A program made the position numbers and the translations under genes. This document shows positions 32,585 through 45,573 of a DNA stretch of 64,000 nucleotides, one piece after another (the first letter of the stretch is position 1; each line of letters opens with the position of its first letter). The notes beneath the pieces were generated by a model. That model did not search any database, had not been told where the DNA came from, and saw nothing but the letters and a program-made list of their open reading frames with translations. Source of the stretch: Dromaius novaehollandiae (Eukaryota > Chordata > Aves > Casuariiformes > Dromaiidae); the NCBI RefSeq assembly GCF_036370855.1, contig NC_088102.1:25649001-25713000 (forward strand). The letters are read 5' to 3'.

Positions 32585-34360
32585 CCACTCGCCACGCTCA
32601 GAGGAGCCAGGGGCAGCAGGTCTCCCATGCGACCTCGGGGGAGCCCCCGGCAGCTGGTGGCTCCTACTGCAGCCCAGGCCAGCAGGCTGTGATGGCTACG
32701 GTCATCCCTCGCGTATCCCTTCCTTGGGAATGCAGCAGTCTGGCAAAGCCCCAGGCCCTGCTCACAGGCTCCTTGTTGGTGCCAGGCAGAGGGGGAAGGG
32801 TTTACCATCCATCTTGTCTTTTCAGAAGGGTGCTTCGGTTCCTTTCTGATTTCCAAGGGCGGAGGAGTTTATTGCTGGGTGATCCCTGCTGTGCCACCCG
32901 GGGGGGCAGATCTCACACCTTCACTTCCCTGGGGGTAGCGCAGAGCCCAGGGGCTCCCTGGGCTGGAGAGAGGGGAGCTGAAGGGACTGGGAGGCAGTGA
33001 TGAGTGTAAAGTGAAATGGAGGCCGCCCCCATTTACTTCTAAAGCATTCTCTGCCATTTTTCAATGCAACCTATGAGCTGAAGGGCTGCAGGTTGAAATG
33101 GCCTCAATTCGTGTTGGTTTCACACTGCATCTGAGGAGATGGGTGGGTGCAGGAGGATCTGCTTGGTCGTGTCTGTACACCAGCTTTGGCATGTGCTGGC
33201 TCTATTCTAAAACTTGGAGTGGGCCCTCCTAGGAGGGACAGGGCTGTCCCAGCAATATGTAGACCGGAGGCCTCCCTTCTTCTCTGCTTTTGTATTCACA
33301 GTTGGGAAGGAACAGGGAGAGGCCTAAGAGGGTTTCATGGGCTCCTGAAGGTGGATGGGACAAGAGGAGACTGACTGCCTGGGGTCCCTTTGCAAGGTGA
33401 CATTGCTACAGCAGTTTTGGCCATGAAAGAAAACAGCAGTACCACAGCGTTTTGGTTAAAGGGAGCATATAAGCTGCATCCCCTGTTGATGCCTGGAGGT
33501 TGTCCTGCCAAGGCCCCCTCCCTCTCTCTCCAGGGCTGTTGGAGCCCTGGCGCTTCTCCCTGAGTCTGAGATGCCCACCTGGCTGCTCACTAAGTGTTAG
33601 TCTTACGACGCAGAGGCTCACTCAGAGCTTGTGTACTGCTTGATTGGGGCAGCTCAGGGCCCGGATCCCAGTTTTTCAGTGTAATGCCAGGTGCAAGGTG
33701 AGAATGCCAGCTGCAGGAGCAAGGAAAGGGATGAAGTTGTTTAATTCCTCCTCTACCCTGAGCAACAAGAAAGCTTTCCAGATAGCCTCAATTTTCCCCA
33801 TTCTTCCATCTCATCCCATTGCTCTGGGTCATTCTTCGCCTGTGTGCATTCTTCTTCCTGAGGTGGTTGCATCCTGTGCAGCTAGAAGAGCCCTAGAGCG
33901 GTTACCAGCTCTCCATGCAGAGCTGTGCCATTTCCGTTGCTGTTGCTTTGATGGGAAGGCGAGCACATAGAAGAAGAGCTGATGTGTCACAGGAGAGTCA
34001 AGCTTGGACCACATCAAAGTGGCTCCAATTGAGGAAGAAGTACATTTGCTAACAAAGATGTCATTAATTCTTGGAGTCTGCAGATCACAAATATTACACT
34101 CCATCACCGCCTTGGTCTTGTCTGGGTTTTCAAACTTTTCACAGGTCCTTGGCAGTTTTCTCCCAGCACATTTTGGGAATGAGTTTCAAAGCTCCCAAAC
34201 TTCCCACAGAGAAACTAGGCTGAACATCTTTATCTCTGCACATTGTGTAGCTAAACCTGGCAGAAACTCTTCACAGCTTTCATTTAGCAAACTTTATGCA
34301 GCAGAAGAAATAAAAGAGGAAGTCAAACAAAAATAAAGAAGGCCGGAATCATTTCTAGAT
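32585..34360 (+). other. ISM2: ISM2 3' untranslated region (inferred extent)
   Basis: No canonical hexamer occurs in the first 1.7 kb after the stop. Two AATAAA copies then lie at 34309 and 34332. A third, with a stronger GT-rich downstream element, is at 35821, so the UTR could be about 1.8 or 3.3 kb. Confidence 0.45.
34309..34337 (+). terminator. ISM2: paired AATAAA, candidate ISM2 polyadenylation signals
   Basis: AATAAA occurs at 34309-34314 and again at 34332-34337. A ggtggttggt element lies about 40 bases further on. Confidence 0.45.
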
Positions 34361-35820
34361 TAAAGACTTTAACCAAGGTGGTTGGTAACTCCATATTTTT
34401 CTGCAGAATGCTGTTAAATGCAATGGCATCTATCTAGGTTCAGAAGATTGTTCTGTGCTGTTTCTATCCTCATTTGAACAGCTTTCTCCAGGGCCAGTAA
34501 ACATCTAAGCTGCCAGCTCTGCGGGAAGTCTTCCTAGGACTATCTTGTATGTGTTGATCCTTTTGTCTTTGTTATTTGTAGAATACTGCATCCTTGGTCG
34601 TCAGTGCATAGGACTTCATTGCTGGTAAAACAAAAGCATTTATGAAATTATCAGTGAACTATTCTTGTTTAACTATCACACAAGTCATAGCCACAGACCC
34701 AACTTACGGGTGCTATCAAAACATAAGCAGGCACAGTGCTTTTCCCAAAAAGCATGCGGTCTAAGATGACAAGTATCATAAAAAGGGTGAGAAGGAAGAT
34801 ACAACCAAATAACCATGGATGGAGATCCAGATTCTAGTAAATATCAGTGACCATTATGTGCTCCCTAGTCCAAGTGGTCATTTGTTGACTGGTTTCCTAT
34901 AAAGAGAGTTCACAAGGAGGTGGTATTGAGGGGATGGCAGCGATTGAGCGGCTTGGTTCTGAGAGCATATCACACACATGTGCAAGGGGGCTCACTGAGG
35001 AAGACATGGAGACATTTGTACAGGAAGCTGACAGATTGGGTGGCTGAGGCTATGGAATGATGAGCTTGTTATCTTTTGTCATCCAATAGAGCATCCTCAT
35101 ATTTCCTCTCCTATTTCAAATGTCATCACTAATATCAGAGGACTCTCATACAAGTTTGTCTAGAATAAATACATAGACTTCTTTAAAATAACCTCCCATT
35201 AAACATGGGTCCAATATTGGACCTACGCATGGAAGCAGGATCTCTGCAAATAATCTTTCTGGAAAGACTTTCAGTAGGTCAGCCAATTTCTTTGTTATAC
35301 TGGCTGGTCTCTGAGGAAGTTCTCTAATAATAAGGACTGTTACCTAGGATTTGCACCCTTTCCCTGTTTATACTGAATATGTCAACCAACATACTCCTCA
35401 AAAATGAAACTATAATTTCTGTAACAAATGCAGTTCCTGTCTAAGAGCAGGTAGAAAACTTTCTTGCATTGAGCCCCCCAAAAAACCTGGTTGAAAGCCA
35501 AGTGGTTATTCTGCCTTGCTTTCTCTGTGGTTTGGAAGATACAGGCATGAACTGATGCATGAAAAACGAGAAGTGGTGTTGTTCCTCACGCAAGCACCTT
35601 ATACATCAGAAGGCTTTGCAGAGCACCGTAAGAAAAGTAGAGCTAAAGCACAAATTTATTTTTATATCCCATCAAAGGTTCTGTCCAGCCCACTGCTATT
35701 TAAGTGATGAATCTCTTAGTTTCCACTTCTGAAGTTTTTTATTTTATATGTATAATATATATAAAATGTCTTTTATTCCTACAAAAATTCATAGAGAATA
35801 ATTCTTTGTTCTGACTCTGC

Positions 35821-35826
35821 AATAAA
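35821..35826 (+). terminator. AATAAA with TGTGTGTG downstream element
   Basis: The hexamer is followed within 20 bases by atgtgtgtgttgctg, the best polyadenylation context in this stretch. It would end either a long ISM2 transcript or an unknown one. Confidence 0.4.
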
Positions 35827-35849
35827 GCACTTTATTTAATATGTGTGTG

Positions 35850-38800
35850 TTGCTGATGTTGTTCATTTGGAACTGAAGTGTCTGTTGCCAGAAAGTTTTG
35901 CTTTGTTTGAGAGGGATGAGACCATGTTTAATGCTGCATACTCTGGGTCTCTAGCCACAGCTGTATTGCAAGGACCCTGGTGGCTTTGCTTCCTTCTCTT
36001 ACCATTTGCATTTGGTGGTGTCAGGCAAACTTCAATAGCAGAGATACATGCAGAAATTTCTGAATGTTGCAGGTGGCAATTTCCAGCTTATCATGAAGGC
36101 TCAGAGGAATCTGATTTTCCTGGCCTGGTGACTTTTTGATGTTCCCATTCTCAGTCAGAAGAAAGCAGAGAAGAAGGATGCAAACTAGGATACTTTCAAC
36201 TGCTTTAATAATACTGACTGAAGTCCCAAAGCCTTCAATTGTGAGGTGGTGCAGAAGGTTCAAGACTAGTATTCTTTCCAAGTGTTTTGCTCAGTCCTAG
36301 CACGTTAAATTATCTGGTTCATTCATACACAATATTTATTGTTTGTGATGGTGGTGATAGCTTAAGAACAGGGGCAAGTGATGCTGGTAGATAGGGACTG
36401 TGCTGTTGAGATATGTGTATGTGTGTGTATGTGTGTAAACTGAATGTATAGGCTTTACCCCCCTCCCGCCCGCCACCCTCTCCCAAATATATATATTATA
36501 GACATCTCTTAAAAATAAACATTTTTGTTACCAGTTTGGTCTGTGATGCTTGGAAACTTCATCCCACAGGGCTCCCAAATCAATGGCTGTAGCCCCACAT
36601 ATGCGAGCATGTGAGTTTGGTGCAGAACAGCCATGTTAGGTTTGAAGGGATTTGGGTACTTAGCTTTAGGACTATCCTTCAGCAGCCTCTGGTTTCCCTG
36701 TGTTTCTGAATCATCCCAAGGCTTCACACTCCAAAAGTGGCCTTGCAGAGAGGTGTAGATGTAGCTGAAGATGGTGGTGTAGGTGGATGTAGATCATGTG
36801 CTAGCCAGAGGATGGAAGATGGCATAGCCCAATAGATGGAACCACAGCATTAAAAACAGGTGAAATAATAATACTATTTTCCATTGTTCTGCCCATGCCT
36901 TATTGTATGACTTTCAGCAAGCCACATCACTTTTCCACATATCTATTAACTTACTTCATCTTCCCCCACCTCTTATTTTCTCTGCTTAGTCGCTAAACTC
37001 TTCGGGACAAGGCATTTCTCCACCATGCCTTGAGTGCAGACAAAATTGCAAAGTGTTGATGAAATAAAACCAATAGCACAAGGAAGACAGGAACTGATGT
37101 CCTAGGAATGGGAGACAAAAGGAGGTCTGGAAAGTGCTGCAAGAATTCTAGCTAAAAGATATTATCCTGAGCACACCATCATGGCCACCAGTATGTGAAA
37201 GTCTGGTCACAATGAAGGAAACTTCTAAAAGCAGACCGTCAGGGTCAGTGCTGAGAACTAACTGAACCTTGAAGTCAGGTTTTATTCCACGGGCAACCTA
37301 GCAGTACCTGGGTGCCTGCTGACCTTACATAAGCTTACTGCTTTAAGCAGGTGTTGAACATGGGAGTGGGTGACAAAACTGCATCACTGCAGCTGGGAAT
37401 CTGATTTGACAAGATGTTGCCTGGCTACAGCCTCCCTAGCCAAAAGCTAATGATAGCCAAGGGATATGCAAAGCTTTTGAGGGATCACAACTTTTTTGCT
37501 CCTGTTAATTTGTTGCATAAATTCTGACCATTTCCAAGCTCTTGCTATTTCCAGCTGTTTTCCCTCCCTCTCTCTTGCTCTTTTGTCATTCTGCTGGCTG
37601 CACATCTGTCAAGGTTTATCTGCGAGTCCAACATGTGGCTCTGCTCCACAGCTGCTTGGCGCCATTGCTGGCCCCTGTCTGAGGAGGAGCAGACAGCTCC
37701 TCTGGGTGAAGGATGCTTTGTCAAGCTGAGCTTTCCACTAGCTTTCTGCAACATCAAAAACATTATTGCTTGGATCCCAGACCAGAGTGGAGGGACCAGG
37801 CCGAGCTCAGCTGTGCAGAAAAAGCAGCACAGGAGGAAAAAAAAAAATCACTCCTAACCTGGTGTGGCAGTCAATAGTTACTACTGTGTATAACGGGCCT
37901 AATGCTTCATGCCTTGAGATGAGGCCCCTGCTGTGCTGGATGCTGAGCCCTGCTCCAAACATTCCTCATCTATAGAAATCCCATAGCCAAAGGAGGGGAA
38001 ACAGGATGAATTAATGTGCTAATTTTGCAGGTGTGGAAAGGAGGCACTAAGAACTGGAGGCATTAGCCAAGGTCACATAGTAAGTTTCTAGAAAGCTAGA
38101 GTCTCAACCTGTATCTTTGCCCTCTGCTTTAAACCCTAGATTTCTTGTCTGGCTGATTTATCATGCCTTAACTTGCCAGCAGGCCAAAGAGCGAGCTTCA
38201 TGTGTCTCAGCTGTACCAGTTCTCTGACATCTGACTCATAGCTAAGTTAATTCATATACAGACAGCTCTGCGCCCAGATTTTCTTAGGCGTGATGTTGTC
38301 AGTATGTGCTTGCCCCTGCTGACCTTCCATCTTTGCCCCAAATGAGTAGGGAGTAGGCAGTGCAGGGACCTTTTTACTGTGAATGACATTTCAAAGGGAG
38401 CCTTGCATGGTTAGCTGCCTGGGGACAGGGAGGGCAAGTGCAGCCTGTATCTCAGGAAAGAATGTGGGATTTCATAGGAACGTGTTTATAGCAGCAGGGA
38501 TCCCACTAATTGTTTGTTTGTTTTCAGGGCTCCTGCTCCAAGAATCTGCTTCTTGGAAAACACACAATAAAGCCCAGCTGGGCCCAGAACGAGCTGCTCC
38601 GGAAGGAGAAGACAGAGGCTGATAAAACCAGATGAGTTTGGCCAAAGCCCATAGAGCAGACCTGAACCACAAGGCTTGGCCTTCAGCTATAAAAATGGTT
38701 GTGATGGGCTGTAGGCCTTCAGTTAAAACTGAAGCTTTGGAAAGGGAAAAAAAAAAAAAGCAAAAAAACAAAAAAACACACCCTTTCAGGGAGAAATCAA

Positions 38801-40877
38801 GCAGTCTCCTTCCTGGCCTGCAGAAAGCCTCCCTTGTGTGCAATGCATCGCGCCCTCCCAGAGGTGTGTTGGTGGGGACAGCGTGTGACACAGCCACCAG
38901 GTTCTCTGTGCAAGAGTAAGAATTACAAGAGCTGCAGATTTTTTTCAGCAAGAGCCCTGCTGGCTTTAGCATGACTGCTGGTCTAAGAGGCACTCATGAC
39001 AGGAATTGGTCTCCTGAGCCGTGCTTCAGTCCTGCGTGCTGAGATTCCCTCCTCACAGCTTGGTGCTCCTGCTCCTGGCCCCAGCTGCTGTCAGGCCGCC
39101 CCCTTCTCAGCTCTCATTTCACTGACACCCTTGCCCGACGCAGAACCACTCTGCAGCCTTGGGGATGCTGCAGTCATGCTGGGGCAACCCTGCCAAAAGT
39201 ACCCACAAGCTGGGCCTAAGCAGCCCCATCACCACAGAAGAGGGATCCACACATTTGCAGTTGGAGGAGGACTGTCTCACCCTGCTTTCGCAGCAATGTG
39301 CAGACAGCTGCCCCTTGGAAACGCCCGAGATGAGCCCAGCTGGCCAGGTTTATCCCCACTTTGTTCCACGTCCTTGAAAGCATGTCAGCTAGTCTTTCCT
39401 CACTGCATGGAAAGCCAGCGGTAGGGATCCTAACCCTGCTCCCCACAGCCCCTGTGCGGCTCGACCACGGAGGAAGGACGGACGTGAGCTCGGCCCTGCG
39501 GCAGAGCGGGTCCAGCAGCGAGCAGCACCCGGCCACGCCGCTCCCCACCAGGTGGGACTGGCCAGGGAGGACACCAGCTGCTGAGGACAACCAGCATCAG
39601 ATTTCAAAGCTTCGAGCGCGCTTACAAGATAGTGCTGCTGCTGGGGAATGTTTTTTTAGAGTAGCGAGGCGTAGAGGAGTAGTCTGAGGACACCTCAGCA
39701 ACACAGAGTCTGTCCCCAGCGCAGATACCATGCCGGCAGTTGTCCCCTCTCCTGCGTGCAGGCCGTGGGTCATGCTTACAGGGACCAGAAGCAATAAGCT
39801 GTGCTTGTTTTTTAACCAGCCAGTGACTAAAGCCATCTGTGCAGATGGAGGCAGGCAGTGCCCAGAGCTCCCCGGCGTGCCTTGGCCTGCTGTTGCCTGG
39901 TCCACACCACCCTTGGCCTCGTCAAGCCACAGCGGTGACAGACAGCTGCGGACCTGACTGTCACCAAGCCGTTTCTCCAAAGGACACCAGGCACCCCACA
40001 AGCACCAGCCTGTGAGGGTGAGGGTCAAACGGGGCGCCGTGGCTCTGTGCCCCCACGGAGTCCCTCCACTTTCCCTCACCCCAGCCGTCACCCGGGATGT
40101 CCCTGATCCTGGCTCCCTGAATGAGCCTTTTCCCGCTGGCCACCACCTCTGTTTGCTTGACAACAGCAGGCACAAGGAAGGGCCTAAACCCATGTCCCGT
40201 CTCTTGGACAAGCCCTCGCTGCCTGGCCCGGGGGTGACGACCTGCCCAGGCCGCGGGTGTCCCGCGGGGAGGGCAGGGCAGCCCCAGCGCCGTGCTGGGC
40301 AAATGCTGCTGCCTCCTGTCCCGAGCAGGACGAGGCACTGCTGCTGGATTCGGAGGTGTTGGACACCATCTCCAGACATCGGGATGCTGGAGGATGGGGA
40401 CGCTGCCGTGGCTGCCCCAGCCCCAGCCCCGATGAGCTGGGGGCAGCTATGTGCCGCCGTGGTGCAGGCAGCGGGCCAGGCCCCGGGAGGGAGAGCTCTG
40501 CTGGCAGCGGCCCCACCGCAGGGAGGCTTTAGCACTTGTCTTTTCAGCAAGCCTGGAAAGCGCAAGCTGGCACTGACACCACCGAGCTGTGTTTCCTCGG
40601 CAGCGGGAGGCTGTTCATAACCCCCTTTGGCAAACGAAATGCGCCTGCCTCATGACAGAGGTGCCACAGTGTCCCGGCCAGCCCCGTGTCACCCCAGTAC
40701 AGCAGGACCCTCCATGGCTACTGGTGATGGGTGACTTGTGGCAGCTTGGCCACTGTGAGGTTTGGTTTGCGGTGATCGTGGTGGGAGCTGAGGCTGTGGC
40801 TGGCGAGGTGGCTGACGGGCGTCCAAACGGCTGGGAGAAAGCCCCACACGGCATCACAGCCTGTACACACGGTGGGA
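35850..40877. other. intergenic DNA between ISM2 and AHSA1, left part
   Basis: I find no supported gene. The sequence is mostly AT-rich, turning GC-rich from about 39,000 to 40,900. The longest open frame there (39597-40565, minus) has no recognisable domain. A GT-rich microsatellite at 36,411 is listed separately. Confidence 0.6.
36411..36436 (+). repeat. imperfect (TG)n microsatellite
   Basis: The text alternates tgtgta and tgtgtg over about 26 bases. A pyrimidine-rich stretch and a short (AT)n follow within 70 bases. Confidence 0.8.
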
Positions 40878-41475
40878 CGTACCACAGAAAACAGGTTTAG
40901 AAGGGACCTTGAGAAATCGCATAGCCTACCTACCACCACGGGGACACGAGCAAATCATTCCTCACCCACGGGCCTCTCTCTCTCTCTCTCTCTCTCCCCT
41001 GAGCTTAAAGATCTCCGGTGATGGAGATGCCACAGTATCTTTCAGCGTTACTGTTCTTGCAGGAAGAAATATTTTGTTAACAGCTAACCTAAATCCTTCC
41101 TGCTTTATTTTAATACTATTACATCTTATCTGCAGTGGTCCCAGAAAGCATACTATTTCCTTATTTGCTCCTACCTCTCACGTATTTGCAGAATTTTACG
41201 ATTGTGCTCTGTATTTCCCTCCTCCCTGCCCCTAGTCTTCTCTTCTCTAGACTAAACAAATGCAATGCTTTCATTCTTTCCTTATAAGCAGCATTTCTAG
41301 ACCTCTGATCATTTTCATTGCTGGCCGCTGGACTTGCTTCAAGAAATTCACATCTTTCTTGACATATGGCGCCCCAAACTGAAGCCACAGGGTCTCATTG
41401 GAGGCTTTCATCATGCTGTATGGAAAGATCTCTTCATGAGGCCTACATAAAACAGCCTGTCCAGGCAGCTTTTGT
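40878..41475 (-). mobile_element. CR1-type LINE fragment (end of ORF2 and 3' UTR), antisense to the plus strand
   Basis: On the minus strand, broken frames read LQFGAPYVKKDVNFLKQVQ, then PAMKMIRGLE, then LFSLEKRRLGAG. These are the characteristic closing residues of CR1 ORF2. Towards 40,880 the plus strand has 'tctccggtgatggagatgcca' and 'aagggaccttgagaaatc', the reverse complement of the usual CR1 3' UTR. A (CT)n run interrupts it. It is decayed, with several frameshifts. Confidence 0.75.
40976..40997 (+). repeat. (CT)11 microsatellite
   Basis: A clean CT dinucleotide run lies inside the CR1 3' UTR relic, so it arose after insertion. Confidence 0.9.
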
Positions 41476-42160
41476 TCTCTTCTATGAGGTTTTAAATTTA
41501 TGTTCCTTTGAAAATTCACTCTAACCCACCCAGCTTAAACGTCTTTCACAAATGTGCTGCCAAGCCTGTTGTTTCTCCTCTTGCACACGTGTTACTGGTT
41601 GTTTCTGCCTCAGTGTAAAACTGCAATTCAATAAGGTCAAGTACACTTTTTTTCTGGACCACTTTCCCATTTGGTCAAGATTATTTTCAATTCTAAATTC
41701 ATCTTCTAAGGGTTTTACAGCACTTCTGTTGCTGTGAATTATGTAAGATTTTTACATTATCAATTATGTAATTTTCTATACTGAAAAATACTGGCTTCAG
41801 TATGGGTCTATTAGGCCTTCCCTAATTTGCTAATAAAAATATCATAGGAAGCAGTGCCTGAAGTCTTAATAAAGCCCAGATACCCTGCCAAAGAAAGAAA
41901 TTAGATAGACTTGATATGAGTCGCATGTGATATAATGGTGCTGATTGATTGTTTATTGCCTGGTTTTCTTGGTATTTACAAATTCAGTGATTGTATTTTT
42001 CAGTATTTTTCCACGAACTGACGTTAGAATCTCTGGTCTAACTCCCTTGGTCCTACTTCTCCTCTCTCTCTCCCCTCTGCCCCCTTCCCTCCCATCTTTC
42101 TTGAATTTTCAGATTGCTCCAGTTCTCCAAGCATGTCTCTTAGGGTAAACTGCCCCAAGC
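41476..42160 (-). mobile_element. probable older LINE-derived sequence, antisense
   Basis: Several plus-strand phrases resemble reverse complements of CR1-like elements known from birds and reptiles: 'gcctgaagtcttaataaagcccag' type text near 41,860 and 'ttccacgaactgacgttag' near 42,010. No protein frame is kept. The segment at 41,476-41,820 is not clearly assigned. It may be one long element with the CR1 fragment to its left. Confidence 0.4.
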
Positions 42161-42369
42161 CCAGTCATGCTGGAAATATCCAACTACTTTTACCCTGGCT
42201 CTATTTGTATGTTCTTACCACACTGCCACTGAAGTAGGGTTGAGCTGACATTTCAAAGCAGTTTTTTATAATTACCTAGGTTAGGGGGTTTCAGCCTTTG
42301 ATTTCTGGCCCCACTGTCCCTTTTGAAGGTTCACATATGTAAATAACTGTAAAGTATATTAGAAGGGTA

Positions 42370-42960
42370 AAATTAATCATATCATTGGTCCACCTAAACC
42401 AGCATCCAGTCCCTGACAGCAGTCAACAGCAGGTAAATAGGAAGGAAGAGTAAAGAGAAGAGCAAGTATGTGTTGCTGCTTCCCTGAAATAACCTAGTTG
42501 CCAGCATCTAGTAGCCAAGAGACTTCTTGGGCCAGATATGGTATTTATTCTGTTTAATAGCCATTGGTGGTTTTTGCCCTCCATGAATTTGTCCACTCCT
42601 GTTCTGAAACCATGTAAACTTTTAGCACCCACAACACCCATAGCTGTTCGTGAAATTCCCAGGTTCACTAAGTGTGTTCAAAGAACCATTAGCTTTGCTT
42701 GCTGTGACCCAGCTTTTTTCATTTGATGATTGCTCCTTACTTGTCCATCTGCCTCTTAACTGTGTAGCCATCTAGCATAGCACCACCTCTGACCTCCCAT
42801 AACTGTGAAAAACTCACTGTTTACTTCACGCTCTGTTTCCTGTTTTCCTTAACCTTCATTTTCTTTAATTCACAAGACTTTCTCTCTTATCTGTTGTCAG
42901 TTTAGTTTCTTTAGGAGCTTTTGGGCAGGAATATTTATGAACTTGCTTTTCTTCCTCATC
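42370..42960 (-). mobile_element. ancient CR1-like LINE 3' end, antisense
   Basis: The plus strand starts with 'attggtccacctaaaccagc', then 'tttgccctccatgaatttgt', then 'cacaacacccatagctgttc'. I recognise this as the reverse complement of the 3' part of old CR1-like elements shared by amniotes. The order of blocks matches such an element, but divergence is high. Confidence 0.55.
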
Positions 42961-44271
42961 TTATATAGCCCTTCCCCCACCAAATAGCTGAGGGACTGCA
43001 AACTGTGTTCAGATCTCCTGATGCTTCCAAGTAAAACAAAGGTCTTGGGTTTCTCATTAGCATCTGTATGGCTGCACCAGATGTCAGCTTTAGATGAACA
43101 AGTGCAAAGCTTTGCAGAGAGCAGGCAGATGTTGCACAGGGACTTTTACTATCATGTAGCAACTTCAGGCTTGGATCGCCTTCACTAAGCAAACAGCAGA
43201 AGTACTGCAAGAGATTACCATGGCTGTGTCCAGTTAGAGTCAGCATATCCTGATACATTCAGCATCTCAGGCTAACTGCTAGTTCACAGTCCAATGTTTC
43301 AGCACAGGCTTTCCTTCGCCAGTGGTTTAATCCAATGCATTCTGATGTGAACAGCCAAAGCATGGCTACATATCCTGTTCTGCTGCTTTGGAGATGGTGA
43401 TTTCCAGCTCAAGAGGCTGGGAGCCAGCTGGGACAGCACCAGCATAACTTACAGCAGTCAGTTTTGCTAGAAGATGTCTACCAGAGCTCTCAAACTGCCT
43501 GTGAGCAAAAGCCTGAGTTCGCACCACCCTGTGCATGGGGGCTGCTAGCAGAGGCCATAGCGTGTCCTATTAGAGTAGCAGCAGGATGCCCAAAGTAAAC
43601 CCGTGTTTGTGATGAAAGGAAGGCAATTAAAATTCCACTTCAGCTGCCTTCCTGTCCCACTTCCTAACCTTCCAGCAGCAGGTGATTAGCACAGCCCACT
43701 TTCTGCTGCCCTCTGCTCAGCTATGCCAGAAGGTACTTCCCTGTCCGGGAGCACTGCTGCCACAGCGCGGCCAGCTGCTGCCACAGCTAGTAAAATACAA
43801 AGAATGATTCAGGTATCAACTTTGTCTCAAGTTAAATCAGAATAAGCTCGTTTTCTCTATTTTTAAATAACTTTGTTTTCCTTACATCAAAGCTCTTGTC
43901 TTATCTGTGGACAGATCTGCCAAGCCTGCTATTTAAGGTTTTCCATATTTGCCTAGCATTTCCCAAACAAAAACATACATGCATGCTGCAGAGTAATGCC
44001 AATGTGCTTGTATCACATTAGACTCCTGCAGTCTACCAGCTGCATACAGTAGCACACCTGTGCATAAGCATCTTGACAAAATACCTGTAGTGACTTTTCT
44101 AGCAAAAGAGGGAAATGTGGACATAGGGAAGCCCCACCATATTACTAGTACCTGGTCCTTCATACAACTTCAGTTTCAGCCATAGGTCAGCAGAGATAAA
44201 TACACAATACAGAATTTAGTTTCATACCACGCTCTTGAACTCGGACACAAACCAAAACACAACAAAAGAAC
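42961..44271. other. intergenic DNA, unassigned
   Basis: Non-coding sequence of intermediate base composition between two LINE relics. I see nothing that I can name. Confidence 0.55.
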
Positions 44272-44467
44272 ATTTTTTTCCACTGTGAGGGCATTAGAAC
44301 ATTATAACAGGCTGCCTAAAGAGGTTGTAGAGTCTCCATCCTCAGAAATATTCAAAAACCAATGAAACATGGTCTGGGGCAACCTGCTCTCACTGACCTT
44401 GCTTGAGCAAGTGAGTTAGTGAGCTCCAAAGGTCCCTTCCAACCCCAACTATTCTGTGATTCTGTAA
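44272..44467 (+). mobile_element. CR1 3' end fragment, sense
   Basis: The stretch runs from 'ccactgtgagggcattagaa' through 'gaggttgtagagtctccatc' and 'ggtcccttccaaccccaact' to the terminal 8-base repeat attctgtgattctg. This is the diagnostic CR1 3' terminus. Only about 200 bases remain, as is usual for 5'-truncated avian copies. Confidence 0.9.
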
Positions 44468-44849
44468 CTTTATGTTCATACACACTATACCATGAATAAC
44501 CACTTTGGAATAATGATGGGAAAAGACTAGAAATGTTTTCCCTATTTTAATAAACAAATATACTTACTTGAGTCACCTTTTAAATAGGCACTGAAGTTCT
44601 TTTCCTGAGTCCTCCTCTGATGGCTATGATATGCCATTAAGAAGGAAAAAAAACAACCAAACAAAAACCCCCAGTTCTTACTCAGTAACATTACTTATAG
44701 TTAGCTAGAGCTGCTCTGCTGATTACCATGTACTATACTAGCAGAAAATGCAATGAATAGCTCATCCATCAAAGGCAGAATTGAGCACTCGAGTCTCCCT
44801 AGATGTTAAGCAGATTGGCATTTCCTCACTGGAAGTGTATCATCCCCAA

Positions 44850-44873
44850 CCCCCCCTCCCCCCCCCCCCCCCC
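44850..44873 (+). repeat. poly(C) tract (C7 T C16)
   Basis: A nearly pure cytosine run of 24 bases. The opposite strand is a G run able to form four-stranded structures, and the run is hard to sequence. Confidence 0.9.
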
Positions 44874-45051
44874 GCAAGAGGTTTAATCACCATAGAAGAT
44901 ATCTCCATGAACCGTACTAGCAGAAAAGAACAAGTGATTTTTCCCCTTCCTTAGCAGTAGGATGAACAGCTGAAGTGGGGTCAGCCAGGAATACTGCACT
45001 TTGTTTATTTTACAGGAACAAATCTCACCCCCACCAAGATCAGAGTTTGCT

Positions 45052-45079
45052 TTGGCCTGAAGCTCTTGGCCTGAAGCTC
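45052..45079 (+). repeat. 14-bp direct duplication
   Basis: The unit ttggcctgaagctc occurs twice in tandem with no mismatch, about 0.5 kb beyond the 3' end of AHSA1. Confidence 0.85.
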
Positions 45080-45567
45080 TTGGAGCTGACCCTGGACCCC
45101 ACACCCTTACTAGAATACCCTCTTACAGGTACAAGTCTTCCTAGCTGTGGTTTGCTTATTTTCTTGGACATTCGGCAACTAAATGATGCACATTCTTGTA
45201 GGGCAGGCTTGCATGCCTAGCTCTACATCCTTTTATGCCTAAAAGGATGGTGTTGAAGAGGGGCATGTGCAAAAGAAGAGAAATCACTTGAACAAGGCCT
45301 TAGATTCCTTCAGAAATGGGAAGGGTTTGAAACATTTACCAACAGCAGATCAAAAGCAGAGAGAAAATGAGCAGCTGCTCAGACTGAAAACTGCATCAGG
45401 CTCATGCTCTCTACTCACCCAGAAGTGAGGAGTAAATCACATTGGGATCAACACACTTCGCTGATCCGTGTTTTTCCAGCCATACCCCTCCCTTAGTCTA
45501 GCCACCAATCCTGTGAACTCAAGCTGATCTGAACACACACATTTCATGGTGTTTTTTTTAAGTTAGG

Positions 45568-45573
45568 TTTATT
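45568..45573 (-). terminator. AHSA1: AHSA1 polyadenylation signal
   Basis: AATAAA on the minus strand lies about 215 bases after the AHSA1 stop and is followed, about 30 bases on, by a TGTGTGTGTT element. Spacing and context are canonical. Confidence 0.85.

Noticed and set aside
39597-40565. 322-codon open frame on the minus strand in intergenic GC-rich DNA
   Set aside because: No recognisable domain or conserved motif, low-complexity composition, and competing open frames on the opposite strand. A protein search with a clear ortholog would be needed to revive it.
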